This document shows positions 43,290 to 53,749 of a stretch of DNA of 64,000 nt, piece by piece (positions within the stretch are counted from its first letter, which is position 1; each line of letters begins with the position of its first letter). This DNA comes from Yponomeuta sedellus (lineage: Eukaryota; Arthropoda; Insecta; Lepidoptera; Yponomeutidae). Below the pieces are notes generated by a model. That model was not told where the DNA came from. It saw only the letters and a list, made by a program, of their open reading frames with translations, and searched no databases. A program made the position numbers and the translations under genes. The stretch is taken from assembly GCA_934045075.1 (NCBI GenBank), contig OW203740.1:16132944-16196943 (forward strand). The letters run 5' to 3'.

Positions 43290-44870
43290 TTAAACTTTTA
43301 TCTAATTGCTCTACGTTTTTTACTTATGAATGTGTCAAAGTGAACATTACACAATGGTATCGGTGGTAGCTAATAAATAATTGCTTGCGTGTTTTCATTA
43401 TTTTATTGATTTTAGATATTTCGATCAACAGCGCAAAATTATAGCGCGGAATGTCAGTGTCTCTGTGAGACAACTTTGTCTGAGCTTGTCCTATCTGTCA
43501 ACAACATCATCTTCGTTGAAGTCATAAAACGCACCCGCTGGGTTGCCCCCATGATTTTTACATCTCAATTAGAGCGAAAGTTTGTAATACACGAGTCGTA
43601 CAATACAAAATACAATGAAATTGTATAACAACTCGGCAATATGACGGGTGCGAGTATAATCGAGTGGTTAATGGTACTTGAACACATGGGACGCAAGTTC
43701 GATTACAATTGAGTTTGTTTGAAGATGTTTCTTTTTGACCCCGGGTTTTTTGCATAAAATTGCTGACGATGATTTGAATATAAGTTTTGAACATTTCATT
43801 TATTAAATTATCGTCGCACGGTGATACGATACATGAAGCCATTTGACTCATATTCTTAAAACTATCTGTTGAATGAATGAATGGATTTGAATGAATATAT
43901 CTATATGCATATATCTTTTGCTGATAATATGCCAAGTTTTTATGTATAACCTAAGTATTTCAAAATTATGAGGTACATAGTTGATACAGCTGCTATTCAC
44001 AAATACATTGCTTGTTTGTCTCCGGCACATGTGGTAGATGAGAATCTGTACATAATACAGGTGTCAGCGCACTCTAAGATATATTTTCACAGTGGTATGA
44101 CGATAACAATAATAATAATTGAATAACTATGCATTTTAGAGACGCATTTCGGGGACACGTCTTCGTGCACCGACGGCACTAAATCGACTGCACCTAACTT
44201 ATTAACCTATGCTACCAAATCACTGCCTAATGTAATACAGTTCACGGCAGGTAGAACTTTACATTTTTACTGCAAAGTCGCCTGTGACGAAACTGAGTAA
44301 AAATCCACGTATGTAAAGATCGAGCCGCTGTCGACTGTACCAACAAACTATTCAATTCTCACACACATAAGTCAATTCTACTACTACAACTCACACAAAT
44401 CGTCCGAGCCATAATCAAAATTAAGAGACCCAGTGACGATACAGACAAATTAAATGAATCTCACTTACCCTTACACCGTTTTACTTACCAAACAACCGTG
44501 ACACACAAAACCGGACTGTAAAACAAGAGCACGAGGGTCTGAAATCAAACGGGGTGTAAAACTGACAATGCGACTACTTTTGATAGTGGCATTATCCGCA
44601 CAATAGTGCTCAGATATTAAGCGCTGTGTCGACTAAAGCCTTTCAGGCTGTTTTAAGTCCTATTTCGTAGTGTATAGAGATGGTTTTTGTAGACAATAAG
44701 GTACAATACCGCCGCAGGGGTCTAAAAATCCAACCCCCGACAGTGACGCCCCGCGAAGTAAGCTATGATCTGTTCTTACACAGGCTTGTTGCAGCTAGAG
44801 TTGCTTGAAATCATATTTGAGAAATGTCTGGCTAGGTAAGTCAAGCTGAGGTAAGGTTATATATGAAATA
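43290..44870. other. No gene recognised; decayed tRNA-like head
   Basis: A decayed tRNA-like word (GTTCGATTACAATTG) lies near 43697 and may be an old SINE head. The rest is unique sequence; short frames lack motifs. Confidence 0.3.
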
Positions 44871-44875
44871 AAAAA

Positions 44876-45105
44876 ATACATACATATATAACCTCACGCC
44901 TGTATCCCAGAGGGGCAGGCAGAGACCTGGGACTGCCACTTACCACAATCCTGACAGATCACCTTCGCTTCATCAACGTTCATAAGTCGTTGCATGCACG
45001 CACGCCGGTTACGGGTACTTTTTATTATCTTCCCCTTTGCTAATACATCCCCTATTTGGTAGATGTAAGTCCGCCTAAGACGTCCCTTACCAGCCCTAAA
45101 AATAA
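44876..45105 (-). mobile_element. SINE-like repeat, family G
   Basis: Reversed tail (TACATACATATATAACC), body CCAGAGGGGCAGGCAGAGAC and ATCAACGTTCATAAGTCGTT, and head AATACATCCCCTATTTGGTA. Confidence 0.7.
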
Positions 45106-45316
45106 TAATTGGAAAATACAGTTTTTGTCACTGACTCCCTTGTCCGTTGTCCCTTATTGTGTTTGTTACTGGGATTCTTTGTGTTGCTACAAGTAGCTAC
45201 ATTACTTCCAAATTAGGTTAATTTTACAAACAAATGCCTACTTGTAAGTAGCTTCTACTAAAAATGTGAATCATATTAAATTTCGCAGTTAATTTTTCTT
45301 AAGTCGACAATAAAAT

Positions 45317-45535
45317 TTGAAAACCTATTTAGAGGCTAAACATTCCACCCATGCCGGTATTTGACGGAATTTGACGCCTGTGAGTCGCCCATTAGCTCAG
45401 TTGGAAGAGCGCTGGCACGGGTAGCCAGATGTCGCGTGTTCGAATCCCGGCATGGGTGGAATTTTTAGCCTCTAAATAGGTTTTTAAAATTGTCCTTAGC
45501 ACGGGTTAGTGCATTAAAAAAAAGAATATAATAAC
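45317..45535 (+). mobile_element. tRNA-like SINE (family A) with inverted stub
   Basis: A short minus stub (AAACCTATTTAGAGGCTAAA) is followed by a plus copy with TTAGCTCAGTTGGAAGAGCG and GTTCGAATCCCGGCATGGG. Confidence 0.72.
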
Positions 45536-45544
45536 ATTTGAACT

Positions 45545-45703
45545 TAAAACAAAATGTTATCATGTAATATAAAAAATAGAGTTTGTTATCGAACTCCTCC
45601 GAAACGCCTTCACAGATTTTTTTTTGTGCTAATTTGATAGAGCTGAGAATAGCTTGCAGACTAATTAATATGGCCAAACAACGTTTGCGGGGTCAACTAG
45701 TAA
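45545..45703 (+). mobile_element. Helitron-like 3' end
   Basis: Ends GCGGGGTCAACTAGT and shares CTCCTCCGAAACGCCTTCAC, inverted, with 55850-55995. Confidence 0.45.
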
Positions 45704-45818
45704 ATATATAAATTAGAATACACATTTATTTCTGCACAAACACTTTTAATAATTTTTTTAGGTCTACCAACACATTTCGTATCTTGACATACGTAAAGAG
45801 TAACTCAAATGTAAACTG

Positions 45819-45940
45819 AGGGCCAATTTTTGAATTTCGCTGAGTAAATAGTTAACTATAGTGCTGTCTCTTCGAATTTCTCAGAAAAGAGCGTTATTTA
45901 AGTATTTACTTAGTGAAATTCTCAATTCAGAAACCGGCTC
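45819..45940. mobile_element. MITE, GCCGGTTTCTGAATTGAG family, compact copy
   Basis: TTTTGAATTTCGCTGAGTAA on the left and AATTCTCAATTCAGAAACCG on the right. Confidence 0.55.
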
Positions 45941-45944
45941 TGTG

Positions 45945-46945
45945 TCTTAAAGGTAATAAAGACTTTATAGTTTTATCAGTGTTCGGGTAGTACCTCATAG
46001 CATTTATATATAGCAAACGTTTCACTATGAATCGTAGTATAAACTTGAAAATACCCAAAAAAAAGAAAAATCTCTGTCACCCGTTTGAACCGCAACATAG
46101 GGAGCGCGGCGCAGATTAGAGCCTATGAATAGAAGTAATGAAATAAATATTTTGCCGGTGGGGCAAATTTCATAACGCCCGGTTGAACTAACCCCCAATT
46201 TAGTGAGTCCCGGCCATTTCACAATATGTCCAAATTGTCTGCGGTTAAGCACCGTGAAACTGATGATGTGCTCTCTAGAAGCTACTACCGGTTTTTTTTA
46301 AACATAATGTTTTAGAAAAAAAGTAAATCGCATACAACATAGATATTTTTTGTCTGTAGAGCTTGGACAGTGAGAGATTCAAAGTGGCCGTATTTATTGA
46401 TTTGGATTATGAAGAAAGAATAAAAAGAAAATGTTATATGTAATTCCAACATATTTTATTTACTAACCTGCCAGTATTTTTTTTATATGCGTTCACATAC
46501 AAAGAGGTAGAGGCTCGAATGACATTTATCCAATCCCAAAATCACAATTTCGTCCTCCGACGCGTTCCGTTCGAAATGCAAACAATTTAAAAATAAAACT
46601 GTTGACACTGCCAACTTTAAAACTACAAATACGATTTCAATGAAACCCTGAGGGCGGTCACACACAATGCGAGTAAGGTGATTAAATGATACGATGTTTG
46701 AAATTAGGGGCCGACGGAGTGTTTAAACAAAACACTCTGTGTGAAAGGGCCTTTATTGAACTAATGGTTGTATTAAGTAGGAAATTACTTTTGCAATAAA
46801 TATTGATTTGATAATACCCGAATTTATTGCCAAATATTGTGTTGGAACCGTGATTAAACAAAACCAATTGTATGGCGAGAATAAACCCAGAGAAAGTAGC
46901 GTAGCCACCGAATTTTAAAAAACCACCCAAAAACTGTTTTTTTAT
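45945..46945. other. Unique sequence, no feature recognised
   Basis: About 1 kb free of the window's repeat families, with some GC-richer patches near 46080-46240. This could hold conserved regulatory DNA; no exon was recognised. Confidence 0.3.
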
Positions 46946-46950
46946 GTAGC

Positions 46951-47012
46951 ATATAGGTAAACGTCCCACTATATAGCACAGGCCTCCTCTCAGAGAGAGA
47001 GAGAAAGAGTGA
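46951..47012 (-). mobile_element. SINE family D tail fragment
   Basis: AAACGTCCCACTATATAGCA and CTCTCAGAGAGAGAG. Confidence 0.5.
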
Positions 47013-47037
47013 GTATAGACTTCATTACTGTATTATA

Positions 47038-47300
47038 TTCTTTATAATGCACTAACCCGTGCTAAAGACAATTTTAAAAACCTACTTAGAGGCTAAAAAT
47101 TCCACCCATGCCGGGATTCGAACCCGCGACCTCTGGCTATTCGTGCTAGCGCTCTTCCAACTGAGCTATTGGGCAACTTACCGGCATCAGTGAAATTTCG
47201 AACCTCTTACAATATTCTCTGTATTACGTACAGGCAGGGACATCTAGCTGAAGTAATTTGCATCACTTGCAGCCCCGAGTACCTACTTTGCAGTTCCTAC
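47038..47300 (-). mobile_element. tRNA-like SINE (family A)
   Basis: Tail TGCACTAACCCGTGCTAAAG, B box GGGATTCGAACCCGCG and leader TATTCTCTGTATTACGTACA. Confidence 0.75.
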
Positions 47301-47328
47301 CTACCTGCCTTACTGTACCTACATTACT

Positions 47329-47525
47329 GTAGCCTAAAAATGTCCCACTGCAGGCCACAGGCTTTCTCTCAAAGAGAGAGTATGGCCCTCGTGCCCACCG
47401 CGGATTGACAATTTCAAGCGCTGAGTTATTTGAACAGCTCAGACACTAAGGTTTCCTCACGATGATTTCCTTCACGTCAGCGAGCGGTATTGCTACAACA
47501 ACTTCACAAATGTACATAAACTTAA
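47329..47525 (-). mobile_element. SINE family D
   Basis: TGTCCCACTGCAGGCCACAG, GTGCCCACCGCGGATTGACA and the reversed core AGGTTTCCTCACGATGATTT. Confidence 0.65.
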
Positions 47526-47529
47526 ACTA

Positions 47530-48115
47530 TAAAAAACTCGACGAATTAAATTTCCGTGAAATTATGCACAGACCTCTCAATAACAACTTTAGAGCCCACT
47601 TAGCGTCTTCCCTTCTCATATTCTGCCTCGGCACGTAAACTTGGATTCTTAAACGGCTTTTCAAATCGCATAAAATATGCATAAAAAGCCTGGAGGGGGT
47701 CGCCCCCACTCCTTTGAAGGCCGGAGTTTGCATAAACGCTTATGTACTTTGCAGATGGGCCGTTTCACAGGGAGTGAGTGGGCAACAATCCGTATGCCAA
47801 ACATTGGGTTGCCCAACAATTGTTTATATTTTAACTTGGGCTTTCGCTCGGAGTTGCACGGTGTGTTCGGAGCTTAAAAAAGCTTTAGGAAATGAACAAG
47901 GCTTTCTGTACTTGACGGGGATTCACTTCATTGTAGCTTTTGATGCCTAGATACTGGAGAATATTCAATTCAATAATGTATTGTAAATCAAATCATTTAT
48001 TTCAACGAAAAGAATTGGAGCATTAAACATAACAAAAATTGTAGTTACACGGATTTTACTCAGATTTATTATGAATTTATATTATATTTGTTAAATGTCA
48101 ATGTGCAATGTAAAT
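47530..48115. other. Unique sequence, no feature recognised
   Basis: Non-repeat sequence with short open frames on both strands and no recognised motif. Candidate regulatory DNA only by exclusion. Confidence 0.25.
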
Positions 48116-48120
48116 TGTAA

Positions 48121-48310
48121 GCCTTTGCATGTCTCCACTGCTGGGGCACGGGTCTCTCCATGCATCGTAGGAAGGTTAGGCCGTAATGCACCACATGGCC
48201 AAGTCCGGGTTGGTGCAGGGTTGTAAGACAGTAGCGGGCCTTAATGTCAGAAGCTATCAAGCCTCATAAGGCCTCTCTGACATGGCTTAACGACTGCCAT
48301 TACATGACAT
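48121..48310 (-). mobile_element. 5S-derived SINE (family B), 5'-truncated
   Basis: CACTGCTGGGGCACGGGTCT and GGCCAAGTCCGGGTTGGTGC. Confidence 0.65.
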
Positions 48311-48330
48311 TTTAATAGATTACTGTATCT

Positions 48331-48470
48331 AAATAGATAGATAAATAACACTTTATTGCACACTCAGAAAAAGAGAGTTAAAACCATGATTTCTTAAATC
48401 TAAGTAATGTCATACAATTGGCCGTCTTATTGCTTACAGCTATGTCTTTCAGACAACCATTAAGTGTTAT
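48331..48470 (-). mobile_element. LINE 3'-end fragment (GATA tail)
   Basis: AGATAGATAAATAACACTTT and TTGGCCGTCTTATTGCTTAC then TCTTTCAGACAACC. Confidence 0.55.
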
Positions 48471-48599
48471 TGTTAAGTATAAGTATAATTAATTCAGAAT
48501 ATAGCGCATGTATTCATATGCATGTATTCTGCCATGACGCATGTGGCGGTTTATAGAGATAATAATATTATGTCATGTACAGCTGTGGTATTTATTTTA

Positions 48600-48776
48600 T
48601 CTATAATATAAAAATGAATCTCCGAAAGTGTTGGTAAGGTAATTTCGAGACCTGCTGAGCCGATTCCACTAATTATTTTTTTAGAATATTCCTTGAAGTA
48701 CGAGGATGGTTCTTACGGAGAGAAAAATTAAAGTATCGACTGTTAGGCGGTACGGAGTTTGCTGGGTCAGCTAGTA
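48600..48776 (+). mobile_element. Helitron-like element
   Basis: Starts TCTATAATATAAAAATGAAT and ends TTTGCTGGGTCAGCTAGT. Confidence 0.5.
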
Positions 48777-48799
48777 AAGATATAAGTATGTATGGACCG

Positions 48800-49480
48800 C
48801 CTCCGTTACCTCCCGCGTTAAGGCGCTGGGCGGTGCTAACTGGCGCTCCCAATGGAATAAAAATCATAACCTGTTTTATACCTTTTCTTAAAACTTAAAC
48901 TTCAAAAATATTAATATCGGTAATAACTATTTTTAAAACATACAGCCTTGAACGTAGTATAAACATTCTGACAGACTAAGGAATTTAATCGATTCCGCTA
49001 AAATCGGCCATTTTTGACGGAAATCGATTAAAGTCCTAGGTTGTTGATCTCAGGTTCTAGAATGTAGTGTCTGAAAATAGTTGTCACAGTTGTTAACCTA
49101 CCTCCTGTTCAATTTGTGAATTTTTTTTTTTAAAATGAGCGCTTTTCAGAGGGACTTAAAAAAATAAAGTTGTACCACTTTTAATCAATAGATGGCGCTA
49201 GCGGTTGTCCTATCTGAATGAAGGAGGCTAACTGACCAGAAACTGAATAAACGTTTCTGCATAGCTGATGCAGCAAGGTATCATTGGTTACTGGTCTTCT
49301 TTTACTCTATGATTCTGTCACTCCTATATACTCTGTGTCAATAACCTCCGTTCTCAGACAGAGTTAGGCACGGCGCCATCTAGTAGCTTTTGGGGAGCCC
49401 AACTGACAGCTGTCAAAAACGCCGAGCTGAAAAGCCCTCATTGCATTGGTGCTGGTGACCATCCGAAAGAGCCTTAATAG
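48800..49480. other. Old repeat, unclassified, ending at the TTATA array
   Basis: Part of it (AATAAAAATCATAACCTGTT, GGCGCTAGCGGTTGTCC) is shared with 21490-21900. The array at 49481 begins directly after GAGCCTTAATAG, so it may be the tail of this repeat. Confidence 0.35.
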
Positions 49481-49695
49481 TTATGTTATGTTATATTATA
49501 TTATATTATATTATATTATATTATATTATATTATATTATATTATATTATATTATATTATATTATATTATATTATATTATATTATATTATATTATATTATA
49601 TTATATTATATTATATTATATTATATTATATTATATTATATTATATTATATTATATTATATTATATTATATTATATTATATTATATTAAGTTAAG
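49481..49695. repeat. (TTATG)2(TTATA)39(TTAAG)2 pentanucleotide array
   Basis: The (TTATA)39 part (49491-49685) is perfect. It is flanked on the left by two TTATG and on the right by two TTAAG units. It is open in frame by composition only and is not a protein gene. Confidence 0.95.
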
Positions 49696-49724
49696 AGTAC
49701 GCTATCTCCGCGTAAAATAAATAT

Positions 49725-49870
49725 TAAAACTAAACCAGTACCTTCCTCTGATCTGAATCAAGGCACTGTTAAAAATGCAGTCACTTGCAGAATACCCGTT
49801 TAGTTACAAAGTTGCGGTAAATAACAAACTGCCAACCTGTTCCAAGAATTGTGCATTTTGGAAATTACGC
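49725..49870. repeat. Duplicated segment, copy 1 (with 51300-51465 and 52190-52250)
   Basis: GGCACTGTTAAAAATGCAGT and ATAACAAACTGCCAACCTGT recur in diverged form near 51330-51430. A shorter third copy (ACAGTATCTCCCTCTGGACT) starts near 52204. Confidence 0.65.
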
Positions 49871-50066
49871 ATTGTTTAAATCAACGAAACATTAAGCTTT
49901 ATCTTTATCTTGCTTTACCAACGCTTATCGTCTATGGTGTGTCATGTGTCAGCTGTCAAATTTACTCCAATAAAAATCTTCAAGTAAAGCGCATCAATTT
50001 TTCTTCTCTCGTCTTAAATGCACCAAAAAAGTCAATTTCGTATTTGAGGAGCAAGCATGCAAAAGC

Positions 50067-51196
50067 GGACTTGTCCATGCAAAACGTTTTTTTTTTTTGC
50101 AGATTCGTATTATTTGAGGTTCGTTCTATGATGTATCGAAATATTTTCATTCGAATCCGGTCCTATCCTATAGAAAATGAGCTCTAGAAACAGCGATTTC
50201 GATCAAAAGCGGACTTGCCCCGTAAAAATATATGCAAAACTTCAGCGCGTTTTCATTTTCAATCATAACCGGACCAAAATGTAGGTTAATTTAAATTTTA
50301 ATACTGTTTTCAAACGAAACCGTACTTGTCCACTGAAATAAGCTAAATTATTTTTGTTTTATGGTATTATCCCTTTTTTAAGCATGGCAATCGTGCTAGA
50401 ATAAAAAAAGTTATCAGCTGTGCGGAAATTCGGTTAGTGAAAGTGGTAAATTCGGTTTCATTTCATAAATACGGTAAAAAAGGATGAAGATGAGGCCACA
50501 GTGGATGAAATTAGTGCAGGGTCACGTAAGAGGCAAAAAAAGAAGGCGATCGATAAGAATGCAAAGTAAGTTTAATGTTCCTAATCATATTCACAGGTTT
50601 GAGGTAATGTTTTCGAATTTTTTATCTATAGGTTATGTTAATTTTGATTCAGATACGCAGACACTGACCCACTTGCACTGAACTTTGAATCTGTAGTGTG
50701 CGACCACAGTAAAGGGTCATTTAACAGAGGGGGGGCTAATAGAGGGGTAAATACTGATGATAATGTTGATGATGAACATGAAGAATGTGATTGTTGTGAG
50801 GTTGATATTCGAGAAATTGTCTAAGTAATTCCTATTTTTTTAATAAAGATTATTTTGTAAACATGTTTTTTTTTTCATTTAAACCTGATTTTTCCAGTCC
50901 ATTAGCAATCATATCCGGACCTTGTCCAGGCTATTCGCAATCAAAACCGGACTTGTCCACCAGCTTTTCATTCATAACCGGAGTTGTCCACTGTTTTCAA
51001 ACAAAACCGGACATGTCCATAAAAAAAAATAATTAAAAAACAAAGCCAGCTAGTATTTTTGACATAAAAAAGACAGGCAAAACGTTTTTATTGTTGTAAA
51101 GCCTTCACGTACCAAACATTAGAGCTCTCGCTAGTTTCAGTCGCCTTTAATCAGTTTTTCGCCTCTCCTGTAAAAAACTACTAAGTGGACAAGTCC
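50067..51196. promoter_or_regulatory. Nine dispersed GGACTTGTCC-type motifs
   Basis: GGACTTGTCC at 50067 and 50949; GGACTTGCCC at 50211; a half motif GGACC at 50271; GTACTTGTCC at 50322; GGACCTTGTCC at 50917; GGAGTTGTCC at 50980; GGACATGTCC at 51009; and the complement GGACAAGTCC at 51187. Most are preceded by AAAACC or a close variant. Probable transposase-binding sites. Confidence 0.6.
50450..50824 (+). pseudogene. Two-exon gene fragment carried by the transposon (3' end, no start)
   Basis: Exon A (50450-50565) reads in one frame with DEDEATVDEISAGSRKRQKK and ends at a GTAAGT donor. An 87-bp intron ends TTTGATTCAG at 50652. Exon B (50653-50824) continues in frame with DPLALNFESVVCDH, a Gly/Asn/Arg stretch, an acidic run and EECDCCEVDIREIV before TAA. 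A poly(A) signal AATAAA follows at 50842-50847. Exon A has no ATG in this frame and begins after a TAA, so the 5' end is missing or supplied by an exon I cannot see. No known family is recognised. The splice is inferred from the sites and shared frame. A second, ATG-opened frame overlaps exon A but is less protein-like. Confidence 0.35.
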
Positions 51197-51299
51197 GTTT
51201 TTGAATGCTTGCTCCTCATTTTGTTCACGCAGTAAATTAATTATTGATAGAGGAAATAAGTTGAGACTACGTGCAGTGAAGCAGCAAAACAGATTTTTA

Positions 51300-51465
51300 T
51301 AACAAAACAGTACCTCCCTCTGGATCAATGCACTGTTAAAAATGCAGTGTAGTGCAGAAACTGCGTTTACATACAAAAAAAATGTTTTTTTAATGTCGTC
51401 AACAAGTTGTAGTAAACAACAAACTATGGCCAACATATTTCAGGAATTGGGCATTTTATAAATAA
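51300..51465. repeat. Duplicated segment, copy 2
   Basis: ACAAAACAGTACCTCCCTCT, TGCACTGTTAAAAATGCAGT and GTAAACAACAAACTATGGCC are shared with 49725-49870. Confidence 0.65.
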
Positions 51466-51477
51466 TCCAGTAACTTA

Positions 51478-51560
51478 AAGAAAGAAAGAAAGACATTTAT
51501 TGGAACAATATAACAGATTACAGAAAAGAAAAGGCATACCACTCAGAGTTACATGTAAGG
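51478..51560 (-). mobile_element. LINE 3'-end fragment with AAAG tail
   Basis: AAGAAAGAAAGAAAGACATT then ATTGGAACAATATAACAG, the inverted pattern of a LINE 3' end. Confidence 0.4.
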
Positions 51561-51644
51561 ATATCAAAAAAAGTCAAAAGAATTTTATTCACTATAAAAA
51601 CAAAGTGTTTACTTAGTGTTAAAATGTTTACAAAGTTCGTTATC

Positions 51645-52008
51645 GTTATCAACCCTTGTATGTCCCTACTGCTGGGGCACGGGTCTCTTCCTGCATCGCA
51701 GGAAGGTTAGGCCATACTCCACCACGGGGGCCAAGTCCGGGTTGGTGGAGGATTGTAAGACAGTGGCGGGCCTTACTGTCAGAAGTTATCAAGCCGCCCA
51801 TAAGGCCTCTGACATGGCTTAACGACTGCCATTATATGACAGCCGGCACCATCGGCTTAACGTGCCTCGCGAAGCACGGAAGCGCTCGGAAAAATGCTAC
51901 TAGCGGTAGTCACGGGACGCTCACCCATCCCGTACCTGACCGCGCCGTTGATGCTTAACCAAGTTATTGATTCCAATCACTCGGTTTGCCTAGGCCACGA
52001 GCGCTTCC
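51645..52008 (-). mobile_element. 5S-rRNA-derived SINE (family B), full length
   Basis: Left end TTATCAACCCTTGTATGTCC; right end contains the reversed C box (CGGGACGCTCACCCATCCCG) and reversed head (TAGGCCACGAGCGCTT). Among the least decayed copies. Confidence 0.75.
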
Positions 52009-52434
52009 AAAGCGCTCCCAAGAGCGTTTACAAAGTTGTTTCACAATAATTAATATTTACGTGGAGAAGAAACAAAAAAAATCACATTTATTCTAACAAC
52101 AAATACAATTCACATAACGAACAAGATAGGCCAGGAAAAAGTCAGAGCGACTGATTGAATGATTGAAATAAGTTGTGAGTGTGAAACAGATTTTAATAAC
52201 AAAACAGTATCTCCCTCTGGACTAGCGCACTGTTAAAATGGCGAAGTGCCGCGCGTGTGTCGTAGCGCGTCAACTTTGATGTCAAGTGTTGGCGCGTGCG
52301 GGCAATCAGTTGACACCTTTTCATTACACTGTGACACGTTATTGCATTCCTTACTGGCCTGTTGTTTCTCTACAAAGTGGTTCAGAAAGACCCTATACAA
52401 CCATATCCTGGACCAGCCCTCCTATTTAGGATCA

Positions 52435-52585
52435 GCCCTCCTATTACGTAGCACTCCACTCTATCGAGTGAAGCATTTAGACGACTCCTAAGTGTCAAAA
52501 AATTTATGCATTTGACAGCCGGAGTAGCTTAAAAAAAGTCAAAATCAACGTCACTCAACTCAGTGGACACTTACGTAATAATGCC
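52435..52585. mobile_element. MITE, TTACGTAA-ended family, copy 2
   Basis: GCCCTCCTATTACGTAGCAC is the left end (with GCCCTCCTAT duplicated just before), and CAGTGGACACTTACGTAATA the right. Inverted relative to 21013-21160. Confidence 0.5.
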
Positions 52586-52639
52586 CTGGACTGCTAATAG
52601 TGTTGTAATAACTGAGTGATGCCTGAAGTGTTCATTTCG

Positions 52640-52710
52640 GTGGGTATAGAAGAAGAAGAAAAACATTTATTATAGAAACAGTGCACACGCCACAGTAACA
52701 AAACAAACTT
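52640..52710 (-). mobile_element. LINE 3'-end fragment with GAA tail
   Basis: GAAGAAGAAGAAAAACATTT, CACGCCACAGTAACAAAACA; a similar piece is at 54078-54140. Confidence 0.45.
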
Positions 52711-52714
52711 AAAA

Positions 52715-53650
52715 CATATTACTAAACATGGCATTCACAAAAAACACAAAAACCGAAGAAAAATTAAAGGTCACGGCGTGTCACTGCTCCTATAAATGGC
52801 AACTGACTCAGCAATATGCTGATAGACAAGCCTTCAGCACTGCCAGTGCCAGGTGCTACCCCACGTGCGTCACAGACTGCGGTGCGTTAAAATCATGGGC
52901 AATAGAATATCGAGTAGAGTACTTATATGTTATATAGAATAATATTTATATGAATAGAATACGTATTATGTATACAGAAAGAAAAAGATACTTAAATAGT
53001 TTTAATTAAATGACAGAATAAGCTACAATAATATACAAATAAAAAAATATATAAATAAATAACTAGCTCTAATTATATTAATAGAAAGATAAATGTAATT
53101 AGATATAATAAATTCGCACACATGAATATACATAAGTAAAGAATACAAGATATATCGACATAATATAATGTTGCACAACATTATTATGCGCTAAACCTAT
53201 GTTTACATTTTCTTTCTCTCTGTGACATGTTCTGTGCCAGATCAGCAGGCAGCGAAACGTTAGACGACTACAGAAGTGCCTGAGATTGTCTGACGACTGT
53301 TCAGTCAACAGTGCGTCAACCCTAACATTTATGTGCACAGTAATCATTTATTTTAAGGAGGACGTTGCAACAAAAAACATAAAATTTAACCTTATGTCAA
53401 CTGTGCCTAAAGCAAAACATGCTTTAAGGCATTTGTGAAATCCTACTACCTCATTGCTTAAACTGGACGGCTGTTAATGTGTTTAATTATTTAAGTATTT
53501 GTTTTCTTGGTATTTCTGTATAATATTACTTCAATATATGTATTTTAAATATGAAATTTTAAATACTTATATTCGTGCAATCTTTTGCTTCTTGGTATAA
53601 TACATTTTCGATTTTCTTATTTATATGAATTACCCTACCGACTATATTCT
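52715..53650. other. No feature recognised
   Basis: AT-rich sequence; a short frame at 52728-52937 (+) follows a LINE-end fragment and has no known motif. Confidence 0.35.
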
Positions 53651-53654
53651 TCAT

Positions 53655-53745
53655 GAAATCCACTCCAATCAAAGATTGTCTGGAAGAGATCGCTGTAAGC
53701 GATAGGATCGCCTATTGTATAACACTACATAGGTTTAAGAAATCA
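53655..53745 (+). mobile_element. LINE 3'-end fragment
   Basis: TGTCTGGAAGAGATCGCTGT, AAGCGATAGGATCGCCTATT and TAGGTTTAAGAAATCATG. Confidence 0.5.
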
Positions 53746-53749
53746 TGTT

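Larger units (their letters stand above)
50046..51217. mobile_element. DNA transposon with GGACTTGTCC subterminal repeats (1.17 kb)
   Basis: Ends are inverted over about 32 bases with two mismatches. The left runs GAGGAGCAAGCAT to CGGACTTGTCC (50067-50076) and the right is its complement (51187-51217). ATTT flanks both sides (50042-50045, 51218-51221) as a possible 4-bp target duplication. Inside are further motifs at 50211, 50322, 50917, 50949, 50980 and 51009, plus a half motif at 50271. A possible two-exon gene fragment lies at 50450-50824. No transposase domain was recognised, so it is probably non-autonomous. Confidence 0.7.

Noticed and set aside
49446..49694. Open frames of repeated Tyr-Ile-Leu
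   Set aside because: By-product of the TTATA array.
51656..51958. Open frame of 100 codons, with similar frames at 4745, 25588 and 57944
   Set aside because: All lie inside family B SINE copies and translate the repeat.
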